A stretch of DNA of 64,000 bases. It comes from Lewinellaceae bacterium (GTDB taxonomy: Bacteria; Bacteroidota; Bacteroidia; Chitinophagales; Saprospiraceae). The stretch is from positions 124,001 through 188,000 of the forward strand of contig JADJRC010000002.1 in NCBI GenBank assembly GCA_016712415.1, in the 5' to 3' direction. A program made the translations under genes and the position numbers. Of the stretch, positions 1 to 11,600 are shown one piece after another; position 1 is the first letter of the stretch, and the number at the start of each line of letters is the position of its first letter. The notes under the pieces were generated by a model that was not told where the DNA came from, ran no database searches, and saw only the letters and a program-made list of their open reading frames with translations.

Positions 1-2204
1 CTGCAGGCGCCATGCTGTTGGCCGTCAGGTTGACGGACGAGTTGTTGCAATTCAAATTGGACGAAACTGCGATAGCTGCTCCCGTAGATATCGTGTCAAG
101 GATCACAACTGCCGTTGCTGTACTGGTACAGCCGTTGCTGTTGTTTACGGCAAGAATGTAATTGCCTGGGGCGTTGACAACCGGATTGGGCAAAGCAGAA
201 CTGAATCCGCCAGGTCCGGTCCAGGAAAATGTCGGGTTATTGGCAGGCGAGCCGCCAGCCAACTGGACCGTATCTTCCACACAGGTGATCACACCGCCAA
301 CGGCCATAGCGCCCGGAGGATCAGTATTGTCAATAACAATGGCCAAGGCGCTGTTTGTACAACCGGTGATGCCATCAGTAACCACAACCGTGTATTCGTA
401 GGCTGAGTTTACAACAGGGTTTGCCTGGTTAGACATGAAACCATTTGGACCGGTCCAGGCATAGCTTGGTCCCGCAGCGTTGGTTGTTGACTGGAGTGTG
501 ACCATTGGTTCCAGGCAATTCAGGGCGCCTCCGGTTGCACTGAGGGTCGGAGATGCCTGATTGGCAGTAACAATGGTATTGTCTGTGGCGGTGCAGCCGT
601 TAATTTGGTTTGTCACACGAAGCCGGTAACTACCCACGGCATTAATCGTCGGGGTAAGTGTGGTGGAGCCGGATACAATATTGCCACCGTTGAATGCTAA
701 CCAAAGGTAAGTGAACTGCGGCCCGGTAGAGCCGGAGCCTTGCAGTTGGACTTGTGTGTTTCCGCAGGTAATCTCCTGGTTGGGCCCGGCATCAGAGATC
801 GGTGGTGTTTGGTTGACGGGTACAGTGACCACAGCAGTGTCTGAGCACGATTTTCCGCCCCCGGTGTTTGTAACGATAAAATAAAATGGCCCGGCAGTGC
901 TGACGGTAGCAGATGTTGTAGTACTCAGCGTAGTACCAGCACCGTTGACCCATTTGTACGTAACTGTATTGCCAGTTGTGATGGTACTGTCGGCCATCAA
1001 CACCGTTGACGGGTCACGGCAGGTCAGGGTGTCGGGTTTTAGTATGCCGGCTTTTGCCGGAATTTTAATCAGGGTAAAGGTCAGCATACTGTCGCAACCA
1101 TCAGGAGAAGGAATGCTTTCGGTGTAAGTGCCGGCATTACAAAAATCAAAATCCCCGACTTTAAAGCACTCGTCTTTACAGAGCCAGGTGGGAGGTAATA
1201 CCCTGAATTTGCGTTGCTTGGCAATAATTTTTTGCCGCACTATACTATCGCAACCCTGGTAAGATTCGTAGGGGGTAGAGGTCAGTGTGTAGGTGCCAGG
1301 CGCTGCGACAACATTGCCTGGTTGTTCGTCCCAAAAGAAGGGTAATTCTTCAAAACAAAGCTCGATGTCGGGCAAATTCGTAATCGCAATGGTCTGGTTG
1401 ATGACCTGAATACAGGTGGTTACCGGAGTATCGCATATATTATTGGCTGTTACACAAACCGAACCGCCCAAGGTGCCGAATTCGACATCAATGCTGGTAG
1501 ACAAACCAACAGCCTGAAGTACAGCTACATTGCTGTTTGTTCCATTGATTTTAGAACCAGGTGGGGTGATCCAGGTATAGGTCAGCGCATTTGCAACAAT
1601 AGGAATAGAATATTGCACCTTGGCTTTTGGACATACGGTCAAAGGACCGTCAATCGGACCGATGGGGCCCAATTCCGGCGCTGCTGCCGAGCCAAATACA
1701 ACGTCGATGGTATACTTGCAAATATCGCCGTTGATACCATCTATAACCATTTGATACCTTCTTCCGGGTATCAGGTTATCCACGAACAGGACCAAAGGGT
1801 TGCCGCCGCTCGCACAAGAAAGCGCGCATTTGGCCGGTTAAGCCATTGCCACAATCCTCAACAATCGCCGCTTCCAAACCATCATTTGTTTGGCAGGTCG
1901 TCTGTCGAATATTAAATATAATGGTGTTTGTACCGGCAATGAAGGAGTACCAGCGCGGGTTTTCAATGGTAAATGGGGCGCCGTTGTTACAGGCAGTGAT
2001 GATTTGGGGTATCGAAGGCGGCACTGGAGGGGTGACATTGTTAACATCCTCAAGTCCATGCATATCGCACGACATACATGTACTGTTACAATAGGCCGCA
2101 CTTGCCGGAAAGCCTTGCAAACATTTTTGGCTACCGCTCTGTGCGATTAAAACTATTGGCGTGAAAAAAAACAAAAAAGAAAGGAAAGTGAGACATCGGC
2201 TCAT
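1..2204 (-). CDS. Large secreted Ig/PKD-like repeat protein, N-terminal part (runs off the window; one frame break)
   Basis: Starts at the ATG at 2204 with a signal peptide (MSRCLTFLSFLFF..., cleavage near IAQ/SGS). A Cys-rich N-terminal module of about 200 residues follows, with motifs such as PRWYSFIAG and NLIPGRRYQMVIDG that are common in large Saprospiraceae surface proteins. From about 1440 down to base 1 it reads continuously as Ig/PKD-like repeats of about 85-90 residues, each with a Cys near the start and a YxW core (FTYLW, PSYAWTGPNGF, TFSWTGPGGF). The start codon and the left-edge frame differ; the switch is near 1822, where FLC changes to the in-register CASGGNPLVLF. I read it as a sequencing error. 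The C-terminus, expected to carry a T9SS sorting domain, lies outside the window. Function is probably cell-surface adhesion or matrix; no enzymatic motif is visible. Confidence 0.75.
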
Positions 2205-2288
2205 AATTCGGTCATTTTAGATAAAAAAAAAGAGAGATGGATTAGTGTTGATCCATTTCGATTACATTTTGCTGCTGCAAAGAATGGA

Positions 2289-2296
2289 CAAATGTA
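2289..2296 (-). promoter_or_regulatory. Candidate -7 promoter element for the left-edge surface protein
   Basis: On the minus strand this reads TACATTTG, an exact match to the Bacteroidota sigma-A -7 consensus TAnnTTTG, about 85 nt before the start codon at 2204. No well-spaced -33 TTTG is present (nearest at 2312-2315, only 15 bp away), so the call is tentative. Confidence 0.35.
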
Positions 2297-2505
2297 ACTT
2301 AATGGCTGACTCAAAATCGTGTCCAAATTTAAGATTGTATTCGACAAAGGACAAATAAATTGTACTTCCCCGCTATTTCAACGACAGTTCATTTACACAT
2401 TTACCAAGACTTGGGTATAAAGTTCTGACTTGTAAATTTTCCAGCAAGCAGCCTTCCCGGCAGAAAAATTTTAACCGTACAGCCATTTTTACAGAACTTT
2501 GCCCC

Positions 2506-3285
2506 ATGAATCAATTCATTGACACACATGCTCATCTGTATTCCAGAAAATTTGATCCGGATCGGAAGGAGATGGTCGAGCGAGCCTTGGCGGCAGGCGT
2601 TACCCGCCTGTACCTGCCGAATATAGATGCCGAATCCATAGAAGGGATGCTTGCGCTGGAGGCTAATTTTCCAAACAATTGTTTTGCCATGATGGGCCTG
2701 CACCCGAGCCATGTACAGCCGGAAACCTATGAGCGGGAACTGGCTGTAGTGGAAGATTGGTTGGGCCGCCGCCGCTGGGCCGGGGTAGGGGAAACAGGGA
2801 TTGATTTATATTGGGACAAAACCACCCTGGCGATTCAGCAAATCGCCTTCGCCAGGCAGATCGAATGGGCGAAAGACCTGGATTTGCCTGTTATCATCCA
2901 TTCCCGGGAAAGCAATGAGGAATGTCTGGCGCTCGTGCAGGCGGGCCAGAACGGCCGCTTACGCGGTATTTTTCACTGCTTTAGCGGTACTGTTGAACAG
3001 GCTAAACGTATGGTCGGGTTGGGTTTTTACCTGGGTATTGGCGGTACGCTGACGTATTCAAAATCTGAATTGCCGGCGGTTTTAAAAGAAATTCCCCTTG
3101 AGCATATTGTGCTGGAAACGGATGCGCCTTACCTGCCTCCGGTACCGCACCGCGGCAAACGAAACGAAAGCGCTTTTGTATACCATGTGGCTGAAAAACT
3201 CGCCGAGGTTAAAAACCTGCCGCTGGAAGAAATCGCGCGGGTGACAACGGCCAATGCCCTGAAAATTTTTGAGCCTGTTAAATAG
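2506..3285 (+). CDS. tatD: TatD family metal-dependent deoxyribonuclease
   Basis: A complete 259-residue TIM-barrel amidohydrolase-like hydrolase of normal family length. All TatD metal ligands are visible: the H-x-H pair in DTHAHLY (H8, H10), E96 in GVGETGID, H132 in VIIHSRES, H157 in GIFHCFSG and D206 in LETDAPYL, with GLHPS (H66) and the PYLPPVPHRGKRN signature. Family members are cytosolic 3'-5' exonucleases/DNases acting in DNA repair and turnover; the cellular substrate here is inferred from the family. The ATG at 2506 directly precedes the conserved first strand. It is divergent from the left-edge surface protein. A weak promoter-like AACTTTG lies just before the start. Among Bacteroidota genes labelled tatD or ycfH the exact paralogue cannot be fixed by eye. 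Confidence 0.93.
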   Translation: MNQFIDTHAHLYSRKFDPDRKEMVERALAAGVTRLYLPNIDAESIEGMLALEANFPNNCFAMMGLHPSHVQPETYERELAVVEDWLGRRRWAGVGETGIDLYWDKTTLAIQQIAFARQIEWAKDLDLPVIIHSRESNEECLALVQAGQNGRLRGIFHCFSGTVEQAKRMVGLGFYLGIGGTLTYSKSELPAVLKEIPLEHIVLETDAPYLPPVPHRGKRNESAFVYHVAEKLAEVKNLPLEEIARVTTANALKIFEPVK

Positions 3286-3372
3286 TGTTAAGCCGTTAAA
3301 CCTGCGTTAAGGTCGGTCCGCATTGATATTTGCCCGCATTTCACTTTTTTCTTTGCAGGAAAAATTTACGCT

Positions 3373-3714
3373 ATGAAAAAAGTCATTTTCCTGCTCTTCT
3401 TTTTGGCCCAGAGCCTTTTCGCTTCCGCTCAACTCTTTGTGGAAGGTACAGAACTTACCCTGCTCAATACCAGCGCATACCTGGAAGCCAGCCCCCTGCG
3501 CCGCACCGATGGCACTTATCATTTTCAAATTGACTATGGCCAAAAACCAGACTCCAAGACTAAACCTGGCGAGTGCCTTACCGACAATAAAGCGCGCCGG
3601 TTTGAATTTCGCAGCACGGTGGATGGCCTCAATTTTCTGTTCGAACACGGTTGGGAAGTCGTGCTGACCTCTGATGTAGGCGACATGCGGCGGTTTTTGC
3701 TGAAGCGGCGTTGA
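3373..3714 (+). CDS. Small secreted protein of unknown function
   Basis: A 113-residue protein with a clear Sec signal peptide (MKKVIFLLFF..., cleavage expected after ASA at residue 19). The mature part is mixed polar, with no Cys pair beyond a single Cys and no recognisable domain; it ends in a basic tail (RRFLLKRR). I do not recognise the family. The start at 3373 fits the signal peptide. It lies 87 bp after tatD and its stop is only 14 bp before the MFS gene, so it may be co-transcribed with the transporter. A near-consensus GATATTTG (one mismatch to TAnnTTTG) occurs about 45 nt upstream of the ATG. Confidence 0.7.
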   Translation: MKKVIFLLFFLAQSLFASAQLFVEGTELTLLNTSAYLEASPLRRTDGTYHFQIDYGQKPDSKTKPGECLTDNKARRFEFRSTVDGLNFLFEHGWEVVLTSDVGDMRRFLLKRR

Positions 3715-3728
3715 GGATATGATACGGA

Positions 3729-4970
3729 TTGTGCGGGCTATATTTGTCCAAACAAAACCATATCCGTTTGAAACATATTACCCGCAACATCTGGATCCTC
3801 TCCTTAGTCAGTTTGTTTACAGACATGGCCAGCGAAATGTTGTACCCGGTCATGCCTGTTTATTTGAAAAGTATAGGTTTTTCTATTGTTTTGATTGGGG
3901 TGCTGGAGGGCCTGGCGGAAACTACAGCAGGCCTGAGCAAAGGTTTTTTTGGTCAGTGGAGCGACCGTATGGGCCGGCGCCGGCCTTTTGTTCAGGTCGG
4001 ATATGCGCTCAGCGCACTCTCCAAGCCGATGATGGCAGTATTGATTTATCCGGTTTGGATTTTTTTGGCTCGTACGCTTGACCGTTTGGGAAAAGGTGTG
4101 CGCACCGGCGCCCGTGATGCTTTGTTGTCGGATGAAACGGAGGCAGGGTCAAAAGGCCGGGTATTTGGTTTTCATCGGGCGATGGACACTATTGGCGCAG
4201 TTTTGGGGCCTTGCCTGGCCTTGTTGTACCTGCATTGGTACCCGGAAGATTACAAAACGCTTTTTTTGCTGGCCTTTTTTCCAGGCCTGTTGGCTATTGT
4301 TTGTACCCTGTTAATTAAAGAAAAAAAAGTGGCCAGACCTGCGCTGCAAAAAGGCAGGCCCGGTTTCCTGGATTTTATAAAATACTGGAAAACGAGTCCG
4401 CCAACCTATCGGCGACTTGCTGGCGGCTTGTTGTTTTTTGCCCTGTTCAACAGTTCGGATTTGTTTTTACTGTTACAAGCCAAGGCCGCTGGTATGTCTG
4501 ATACAGAGGTAATCGGGGTGTATATCTTTTACAACCTGATTTATGCGCTCAGCGCTTACCCTTTGGGCATTTTGGCAGATAAAATAGGGATGAAGCGCGT
4601 TTTTGTCCTCGGGTTGCTGCTTTTTGCAGGGGTATATGGTGGGATGGCCTTTGTCCGTTCGACTTGGGTCATATATTCGCTTTTTCTGTTTTATGGCCTC
4701 TATGCCGCAGCCACGGAGGGAATTGCCAAGGCCTGGATCAGTAATATCAGTGAAAAAACACACACGGGCACAGCGATCGGTACCTACACCGCTTTTCAAA
4801 GTATATGTGCGTTTTTAGCCAGTAGCCTGGCAGGCTTGGTTTGGTATGCTGCAGGCGCGCCGCCCATTTTTTTGCTAAGCGCATTGGCAGCAATGGGTAC
4901 CGTTGTGTATTTATTGGTAGTCGGGCGTGGCCGGTACACAGATCCGACAGAAAATGCCCAACATGCTTAA
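3729..4970 (+). CDS. Major facilitator superfamily (MFS) transporter
   Basis: About 413 residues with roughly 12 hydrophobic segments and typical MFS_1 features: a loop 2-3 motif related to GxxSDRxGRR (residues ~75-85, GQWSDRMGRRRP), a conserved acidic N-terminal segment (LFTDMASEMLYPV), DRLGKGVRTGARD after TM4, and a second half with ADKIGMKRV. This subgroup (bacterial MFS with FTDMASEMLYPVMP) has no assigned substrate. No ATG lies in frame at the right place: the frame opens with TTG at 3729, or more likely starts at TTG 3768 (LKHITRNIWIL), where homologues usually begin. It follows the small secreted protein by 14 bp, suggesting an operon. A hairpin at 5046-5061 may terminate it. Confidence 0.85.
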   Translation: MCGLYLSKQNHIRLKHITRNIWILSLVSLFTDMASEMLYPVMPVYLKSIGFSIVLIGVLEGLAETTAGLSKGFFGQWSDRMGRRRPFVQVGYALSALSKPMMAVLIYPVWIFLARTLDRLGKGVRTGARDALLSDETEAGSKGRVFGFHRAMDTIGAVLGPCLALLYLHWYPEDYKTLFLLAFFPGLLAIVCTLLIKEKKVARPALQKGRPGFLDFIKYWKTSPPTYRRLAGGLLFFALFNSSDLFLLLQAKAAGMSDTEVIGVYIFYNLIYALSAYPLGILADKIGMKRVFVLGLLLFAGVYGGMAFVRSTWVIYSLFLFYGLYAAATEGIAKAWISNISEKTHTGTAIGTYTAFQSICAFLASSLAGLVWYAAGAPPIFLLSALAAMGTVVYLLVVGRGRYTDPTENAQHA

Positions 4971-5045
4971 ATCTGGTGCCTGTGGCGCGCTTTTTACCAC
5001 GATTGTGTAGGATAGGCGACTAATATTAGAAAAAAACACGAACTG

Positions 5046-5061
5046 CTACACTTTTGTGTAG
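5046..5061 (+). terminator. Short hairpin, possible terminator of the MFS gene
   Basis: Perfect 6-bp inverted repeat CTACAC-TTTT-GTGTAG followed by TGTTTT, about 75 bp after the MFS stop. The stem is short and the T-run interrupted, so this is a modest candidate. Confidence 0.4.
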
Positions 5062-5217
5062 TGTTTTCGTTTGCAGCATGCGATTAGAATTTAAATAAAT
5101 ATGTGTTCCTTTGCCCTCATTAGTCCAAAATACATCTGTTCAGTATTTTTTTAATCCATCCTTCCAGCAAATTGAAGCAATCTTTCTCCTAAGAGTATTT
5201 TCTCAATACCGTTACCG

Positions 5218-5419
5218 CGCTTCTAAGCTCCGTTCTGGAGTTTGTAATCTTCATCTACGCTTCTTGGCTCTGTTCTGGAGTCGGTAATCTTCATCTACGC
5301 TTCTTGACTCCGTTCTGGGGTCCGTAATCTTCATCTACGCTTCTTGACTCCGTTCTGGGGTCCGTAATCTTTATTTCCACGCTTATATTGCTCCTGTTCG
5401 GAGTTGTAATCTTCATTTA
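5218..5419 (+). repeat. 40-bp tandem repeat array (five copies) with a hairpin in each unit
   Basis: Copies start at 5218, 5258, 5298, 5338 and 5380. Copies 1-3 are exactly 40 bp; copy 4 carries a 2-bp insertion at its end and copy 5 is diverged. Each begins CGCTTCT and ends TAATCTTCATCTA. The centre carries a small inverted repeat, CTCC-GTTCT-GGAG in copy 1 and ACTCC-GTTCT-GGGGT in copies 3 and 4. The period is not a multiple of three and no reading frame spans it, so it is non-coding. It lies in the 676-bp gap between the MFS gene and the giant gene, 230 bp before the latter's likely start. The rest of that gap (5062-5217, 5420-5646) shows no gene I can support. Confidence 0.85.
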
Positions 5420-5646
5420 CGCTTCATCATATTTTGGTCCGGGTGCGACCATCTTGATCAATGATGTCTATAACATTCCAATATTCGGGATTATAGATTT
5501 CCATTGAACGGGATAGTTCTGCTCTATGCTTTTCTCCAGGGATGCGTTGCACCCTCGGAGCACTGCTATTATTTGGACTTATTGAAAAAATGCTATCAAA
5601 AAAATTGCTATTCGCAATATCCATACTCAACACTAATTCATTTTGC

Positions 5647-8600
5647 ATGAGCCGCATCTTTTTACCTTTTTCGAACTGTTTACAATCTATGGTTTCTAAC
5701 ATTACGTTAGCAGGCGCCTGCCTGTTGGTGTCCACTACAGTTTGGGCGCAAAAACCTGTTTCTGAGGAACTAGCAACCAGTTCTGCAAACGCACAATGGG
5801 AAACCTCTTCTATGTATCTCATGCAAAACAATGCACCCGGAGGTACGACGTTTGTGCCTGACAAGTGGTCGGGTTTGGTGAATGAACAGACGGATCAGCC
5901 GGAGATGACTTGCTCCTGTCCGAACAACGTGGTCCAAAACTATAGTTTCGAAAATGGAACGGCAAACTGGAGTTGGTGGGGTGGAAGTTTTCAAACCGGC
6001 AGCTATGCAGCGGTATGCGGCTCCAATTCGGGCCAAATGCAGGTCACTTCTTCCTGGGGCGGCGTTTATCAGGATATCAGCGGACTTACTCCGGGGACGC
6101 AGATTAATGTGGCTTCCTATGCAGGCACCCATAATCCGAACGGTAATTATGCAGCCCTGGCGGTTGAATTTTACAATAGCTCCTGGCAATTATTGAGTGG
6201 TGGCAATGAAGTGGAGGTGAACAGCCTGTTGCCGACTATGACTTATTATCAGTTTAATATCACCGTTCCGGCCGGAACAGCATATACCCGCGTGGTTGGA
6301 AAGGCGAATGGAGACTGGATCAAACTCGATGGGGTTTGTATAAATACGAATTGTAATAATGCAACAAATGGCGGAACGATTGCGGCCAGCCAATCGGCTT
6401 GTGTGGCATCGGGCGGTTCTTTTGACCCCGCAGCATTCACCAATGTAACTTCACCTTCCGGAGGCTCCGGAAACCTGGAGTACATCTGGATTAAAACAAC
6501 CACGAATTGTCCACCCGCTTCTTTTGACGGTAATCTGTGGACAACCATTGCCGGCGCAACCAATGCAAGCTATGATCCGGGGCCAATCACCCAAACAACC
6601 TGCTACCGCCGGTGTGCGCGCCGATCCGGATGCACAGACTACGATGCAGAGTCCAATATTGTTACCGTGACCATAAACGCTGATTTGGTATTTGATATCA
6701 CCACCACCCCTGTTACCGTCAATGGCGGCTCCAATGGCAAAATCAGGGTAAATGTTACATCCGGCAATGTCCCCAATTACAGCTACAACTGGATCAAAAC
6801 AGGTGGCGAAACAGGCAGTGGTAGCAACATCACTTCCGAGCCATTTAATATTACAAACCTGACTGCCGGCGAATATTCCCTGACTGTTTCAAACGGAAAT
6901 GGTTGTACCGCAACGGTTACTGCTGAAATTGGTCAACCGGGCGGTGGCGCTTCCTGCCCCAATAATTTTATTTCAAACTGGAGTTTTGAAACAGGAAGTA
7001 CGAGTGACTGGACTTGTGTATCGGGAGATTGTTACGTCAACACGGGCTACCCCGTCGATGGCACCTACAATGCTTACATTTATTATACCGGTGGTTCAAC
7101 AGCCGAAATGAGTCAAACTGTAAACGGCGTGGTACCAGGAGGTACCTATACCCTCGATTTTTGGGGCGGTACCCATAAACCACAGTATTCTCACCAGGCA
7201 CGTTTGTCTTTTTACAATTCCAGCAATGCGCTGGTCGGGGAGTTCAATTCCGCTGAGGTGGATCAGGATGTGGATATTGCTCCATATGGTTTAGCCAATT
7301 ATACACTCACTGCTGTTGCTCCTGCCGGCGCTTCTTATGTAAAAGTGCGTTTTCGCGCTACCGGTGATTACTTCAAATTAGATGCTGTTTGTTTAACCGG
7401 CCCATGTATGGCTGATATAACAGGGCTCTTTTTTAATGACATGAACGGCTCCAATGATGTTGCTATCACCAATAATGGCAGCTACCCTCTGTCGAGCTTT
7501 ATGTCTGGATTTAACCTGGAAGCCACCGTTACCGGAAGTCCGGGTTCTGTGAGGTTTACCCTTTCCGGAGCGCAAAGTGGCTCACAAACTGAAAATGCAA
7601 TTCCATACAATTATCCCGGTACTGGCACTGAATGGGTCCCGGCTTTGGGAACCTATACGATGACCGTCCAGAGTTTTTCCGGCGCTAATGGCACCGGCAG
7701 TGTTTGCGATGAGGAGACCTTTACTTTTACCTTGTACTGCGATCCTGAAAACAACAATGCCCCGCCGTTTTGCGCGCCCGATCCGGATTGCCCCAGTGGA
7801 AATAACTTCCTTTGGTCGCAAGGAATCAATTCCAGTAATGGAAACGGTACAACCTTTTCAAATATGTATTGTGGCGGAACCACCACTTACACGATTCCCG
7901 GACCATACCCTGCAGCATTCAACGGACCAGTCACCGTGAATATCTCAGACGCGGTGAGCTACGACGGGTATATTGGGCGCAACAATAAAAATCAGCCCAA
8001 TGAAAAATGGCGGGTTCAGTTTAAAAAATCAGGTGCAGTGGTCTGGTCCTCCTCTTTTACCGGCGATATTCCGGATATGGTTACGCAGGGTTATTGGCGG
8101 GGCGGACTGGGTACGGCTTTTTTACCTAATGGCGCCGACCAGATCATTATCCAGCACTGGAGTGTAGTGAACGACTGCAACAGCCCGAACTCCGTGGTGC
8201 CTGTCAGTGTCTGTATTAATTACACCCTTTGTAACAATGCCACGGATGGCGGAACGATAGCTGCCAACCAATCGGCTTGTGTGGCCTCGGGCGGTTCTTT
8301 TGATCCGGCTGCATTCACCAACGTGACTTCGCCTTCAGGCGGATCGGGAAATCTGGAGTACATGTGGATGATGACCACGACAAATTGTCCACCAGCTACT
8401 TTTAACAGCAATTTATGGACAACGATCGTCGGCGCAACCAGTGCAACGTATAATCCGGGTCCTATCACGCAAACCACCTGTTATCGCCGATTCGCGCGCC
8501 GGTCAGGATGTTCGGAATACGACGCGGCGTCCAACATTGTTACGGTGACGATTAATACCATACCCACAGCGTCCATTAGTGGTCCCGGTTCAATTTGTAC

Positions 8601-11600
8601 CGGACAAAGCGCTACCCTGACAGCCAGCGGTGGCGGTACTTATTTATGGAATACGGGGGCGACAAGCACTTCTATTTCGGTGAGCCCGGTTTCAAATACA
8701 ACCTATACCGTTACGGTTACGGGGTCCAATGGTTGTACTAAAACAGCGACTAAAACGATCACGGTTAATGGTTTGCCGGCCGCTGCAATCACGGGCACAA
8801 GCACCATCTGTGCCGGACAAAATACTACCCTGACCGCCCGTGGCGGCGGTACTTACCTCTGGAGTACCGGTGCAACCACAACTGCTATCACTGTCAGCCC
8901 GGGTGCTACCACTACCTATACCGTTACGGTTACAAATGGTAACGGTTGCACAGCTTCTGTTTCCCAAACGGTTACGGTAAATCAATTACCCAATGCGACC
9001 GCTTCGGCTTCCCCAACGACCATCTGCGCCGGTCAAAATTCTACACTAACTGCTACGGGCGGTGGCACATACCTCTGGAGTACCGGCGCTACCGCGGCCG
9101 CTATTTCAGTTAGCCCGGCAACCACCACCACTTATACCGTGACCGTAACAAGTGGCAGCGGCTGTACAAAAACGGCGACTGCTACGGTTACAGTTAAACC
9201 TTTGCCCAATGCGACCGCTTCGGCAGCTCCGGCAACTATTTGTGCAGGCCAAAGCAGTACGGTTACTGCCACCGGCGGTGGCACATACCTCTGGAATACC
9301 GGCGCTACAACGGCAGCTATCACGGTCAATCCGGGTACAACAACCACCTATACCGTCACGGTCACAGGTGCAAACGGCTGTACCAAAACAGCAACTGCAA
9401 CGGTCACCGTTTTACCGCTTCCCAATGCCGCAATTAGTGGCCCCAGCAATATTTGTTTACTGCAAAGTGCAACGCTGATCGCCAGTGGTGGCGGTACTTA
9501 CCTTTGGAGTACAGGCGCCAGCTCTGCCAGCATTAGCGTCACACCCTTGTCAACAACCACCTATACCGTTACCGTAACAGGCGCCAACGGATGTACCGAA
9601 ACAGCAACTCAAACGGTTACAGTCAGTCTGTTGCCTCCTGCAGCCATTAGTGGCCCCAGTGAAATTTGCAACGGACAAAGTGCGACCTTAACCGCCAGTG
9701 GCGGCGGCACCTACCTTTGGAGCACAGGCGCTATTACACCTGCTATTACCGTTAGCCCAACTACGACAACCACCTATACTGTTGTTGTAACGGCAGGAAT
9801 TGGCTGCGTTGCTACCGCAACAAAAACGGTCGCAGTTAATCCCTTACTAGTCCTTTCTTCCTCAATTACAAATGCAACCTGCGGGCTTGCTAACGGTTCA
9901 ATCAATTTGACCGTTACAGGCGGATCTCCCGGGTTTACCTACTTATGGTCAAATGCTTTTACAGGCCAGGACCCATCTGGCCTGGCTGCCGGCGCCTATA
10001 CCGTTACGGTTACCGATAGCAAAGGCTGTACAAAAACCAGCTCCGCTACGATTACCAATGTGAATGGCCCAAGCCTTAGCGTCAGTGTAACAAATGTGCT
10101 CTGTAATGGCGCTTCAACAGGCGCCATCGACCTGACAGTTACGGGCGGAACTTCGCCAATTATGTATACCTGGTCAAATGGTTTTACAGGGCAAGACCCA
10201 AGTGGGCTTTCAGCAGGAACTTATACGGTAACAGTAAGCGACGGGAACAATTGTACGGCCACAACCAGCGCAACCGTCACCCAACCACCCGCCATTTCAC
10301 TGAGCACATCCGTCACAAACGTATTGTGCAACGGCGCTTCAACCGGTGCGATCAACCTGACCGCTACCGGCGGCACGGGTTCAAAAACTTACATTTGGTC
10401 ATCCGGTCAAACAACGGAAGATTTAAACTATATCGCTGCAGGGACCTACACCGTTACTGTTACCGACGCGAACGGTTGCACCAAAACAACCAGCGCATCG
10501 GTTACGCAACCCGGCGCGATGATCCTGAGCACGACCGCCGTCAATTCCACCTGCGGCAATGCCAACGGCTCGATTGACCTGACAGTCACGGGCGGCACAC
10601 CTGCGTACACCTACATGTGGTCTACCGGTGCGACCATTCAGGATCCAATCGGTTTGCTTGCAGGTACCTACACCGTTACGGTCACCGATGCCAACAGCTG
10701 TACTAAAACCACCACTGCAACGGTAAACAATACCGGCGGCCCGAACTTAAGCACGGTCGTAACCAATGTGCTGTGCAACGGCGCTTCGACCGGCGCAATT
10801 AACCTGACCGTTGTCGGGGGAACACCATCCTATACCTATCTGTGGTCCTCCGGCCAAACAACCCAAGACCTGAGTAATATTGCTGCGGGGAGTTATACGG
10901 TCACGGTTACGGATGCGAATCAGTGTACTGCCACAACCAGCGCAACCGTCACCCAACCACCTGCCATTTCCCTGAGCACATCCGTCACAAACGTGCTGTG
11001 CAACGGCGCTTCAACCGGAGCGATTAACCTGACCGCTACAGGCGGCACGGGTTCAAAAACTTACATTTGGTCATCCGGTCAAACAACGGAAGATTTAAAC
11101 AATATCGCCGCTGGGACCTACACCGTTACTGTTACCGATGCAAACGGTTGCACCAAAACAACCAGTGCATCGGTTACGCAACCTGGCGCGATGATCCTGA
11201 GCACAACCACCGTCAATTCCACCTGCGGCAATGCCAACGGCTCGATTGACCTGACAGTCACGGGCGGCACACCTGCGTACACCTACATGTGGTCTACCGG
11301 TGCGACCATTCAGGACCCAATCGGTTTGCTTGCAGGTACCTACACCGTTACGGTCACCGATGCGAACGGCTGTACTAAAACCACCACTGCAACGGTAAAC
11401 AATACCGGCGGCCCGAACCTAAGCACGGTCGTAACCAATGTGCTGTGCAACGGCGCTTCGACCGGCGCAATTAACCTGACCGTTACAGGAGGAACACCAT
11501 CCTATACCTATCTGTGGTCCTCCGGCCAAACAACCCAAGACCTGAGTAATATTGCTGCGGGGTTATACGGTCACGGTTACGGATGCGAATCGGTGTACTG

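Noticed and set aside
5218..5419. CRISPR array
   Set aside because: Spacer portions are as conserved as the hairpin portions and no cas gene is present; it is a plain tandem repeat.
5427..5864. Minus-strand open frame of 145 codons overlapping the signal peptide of the giant gene
   Set aside because: Its C-terminal part looks protein-like, but it covers a strongly supported signal peptide on the other strand and has no recognisable domain or leader. Could at most be a remnant.
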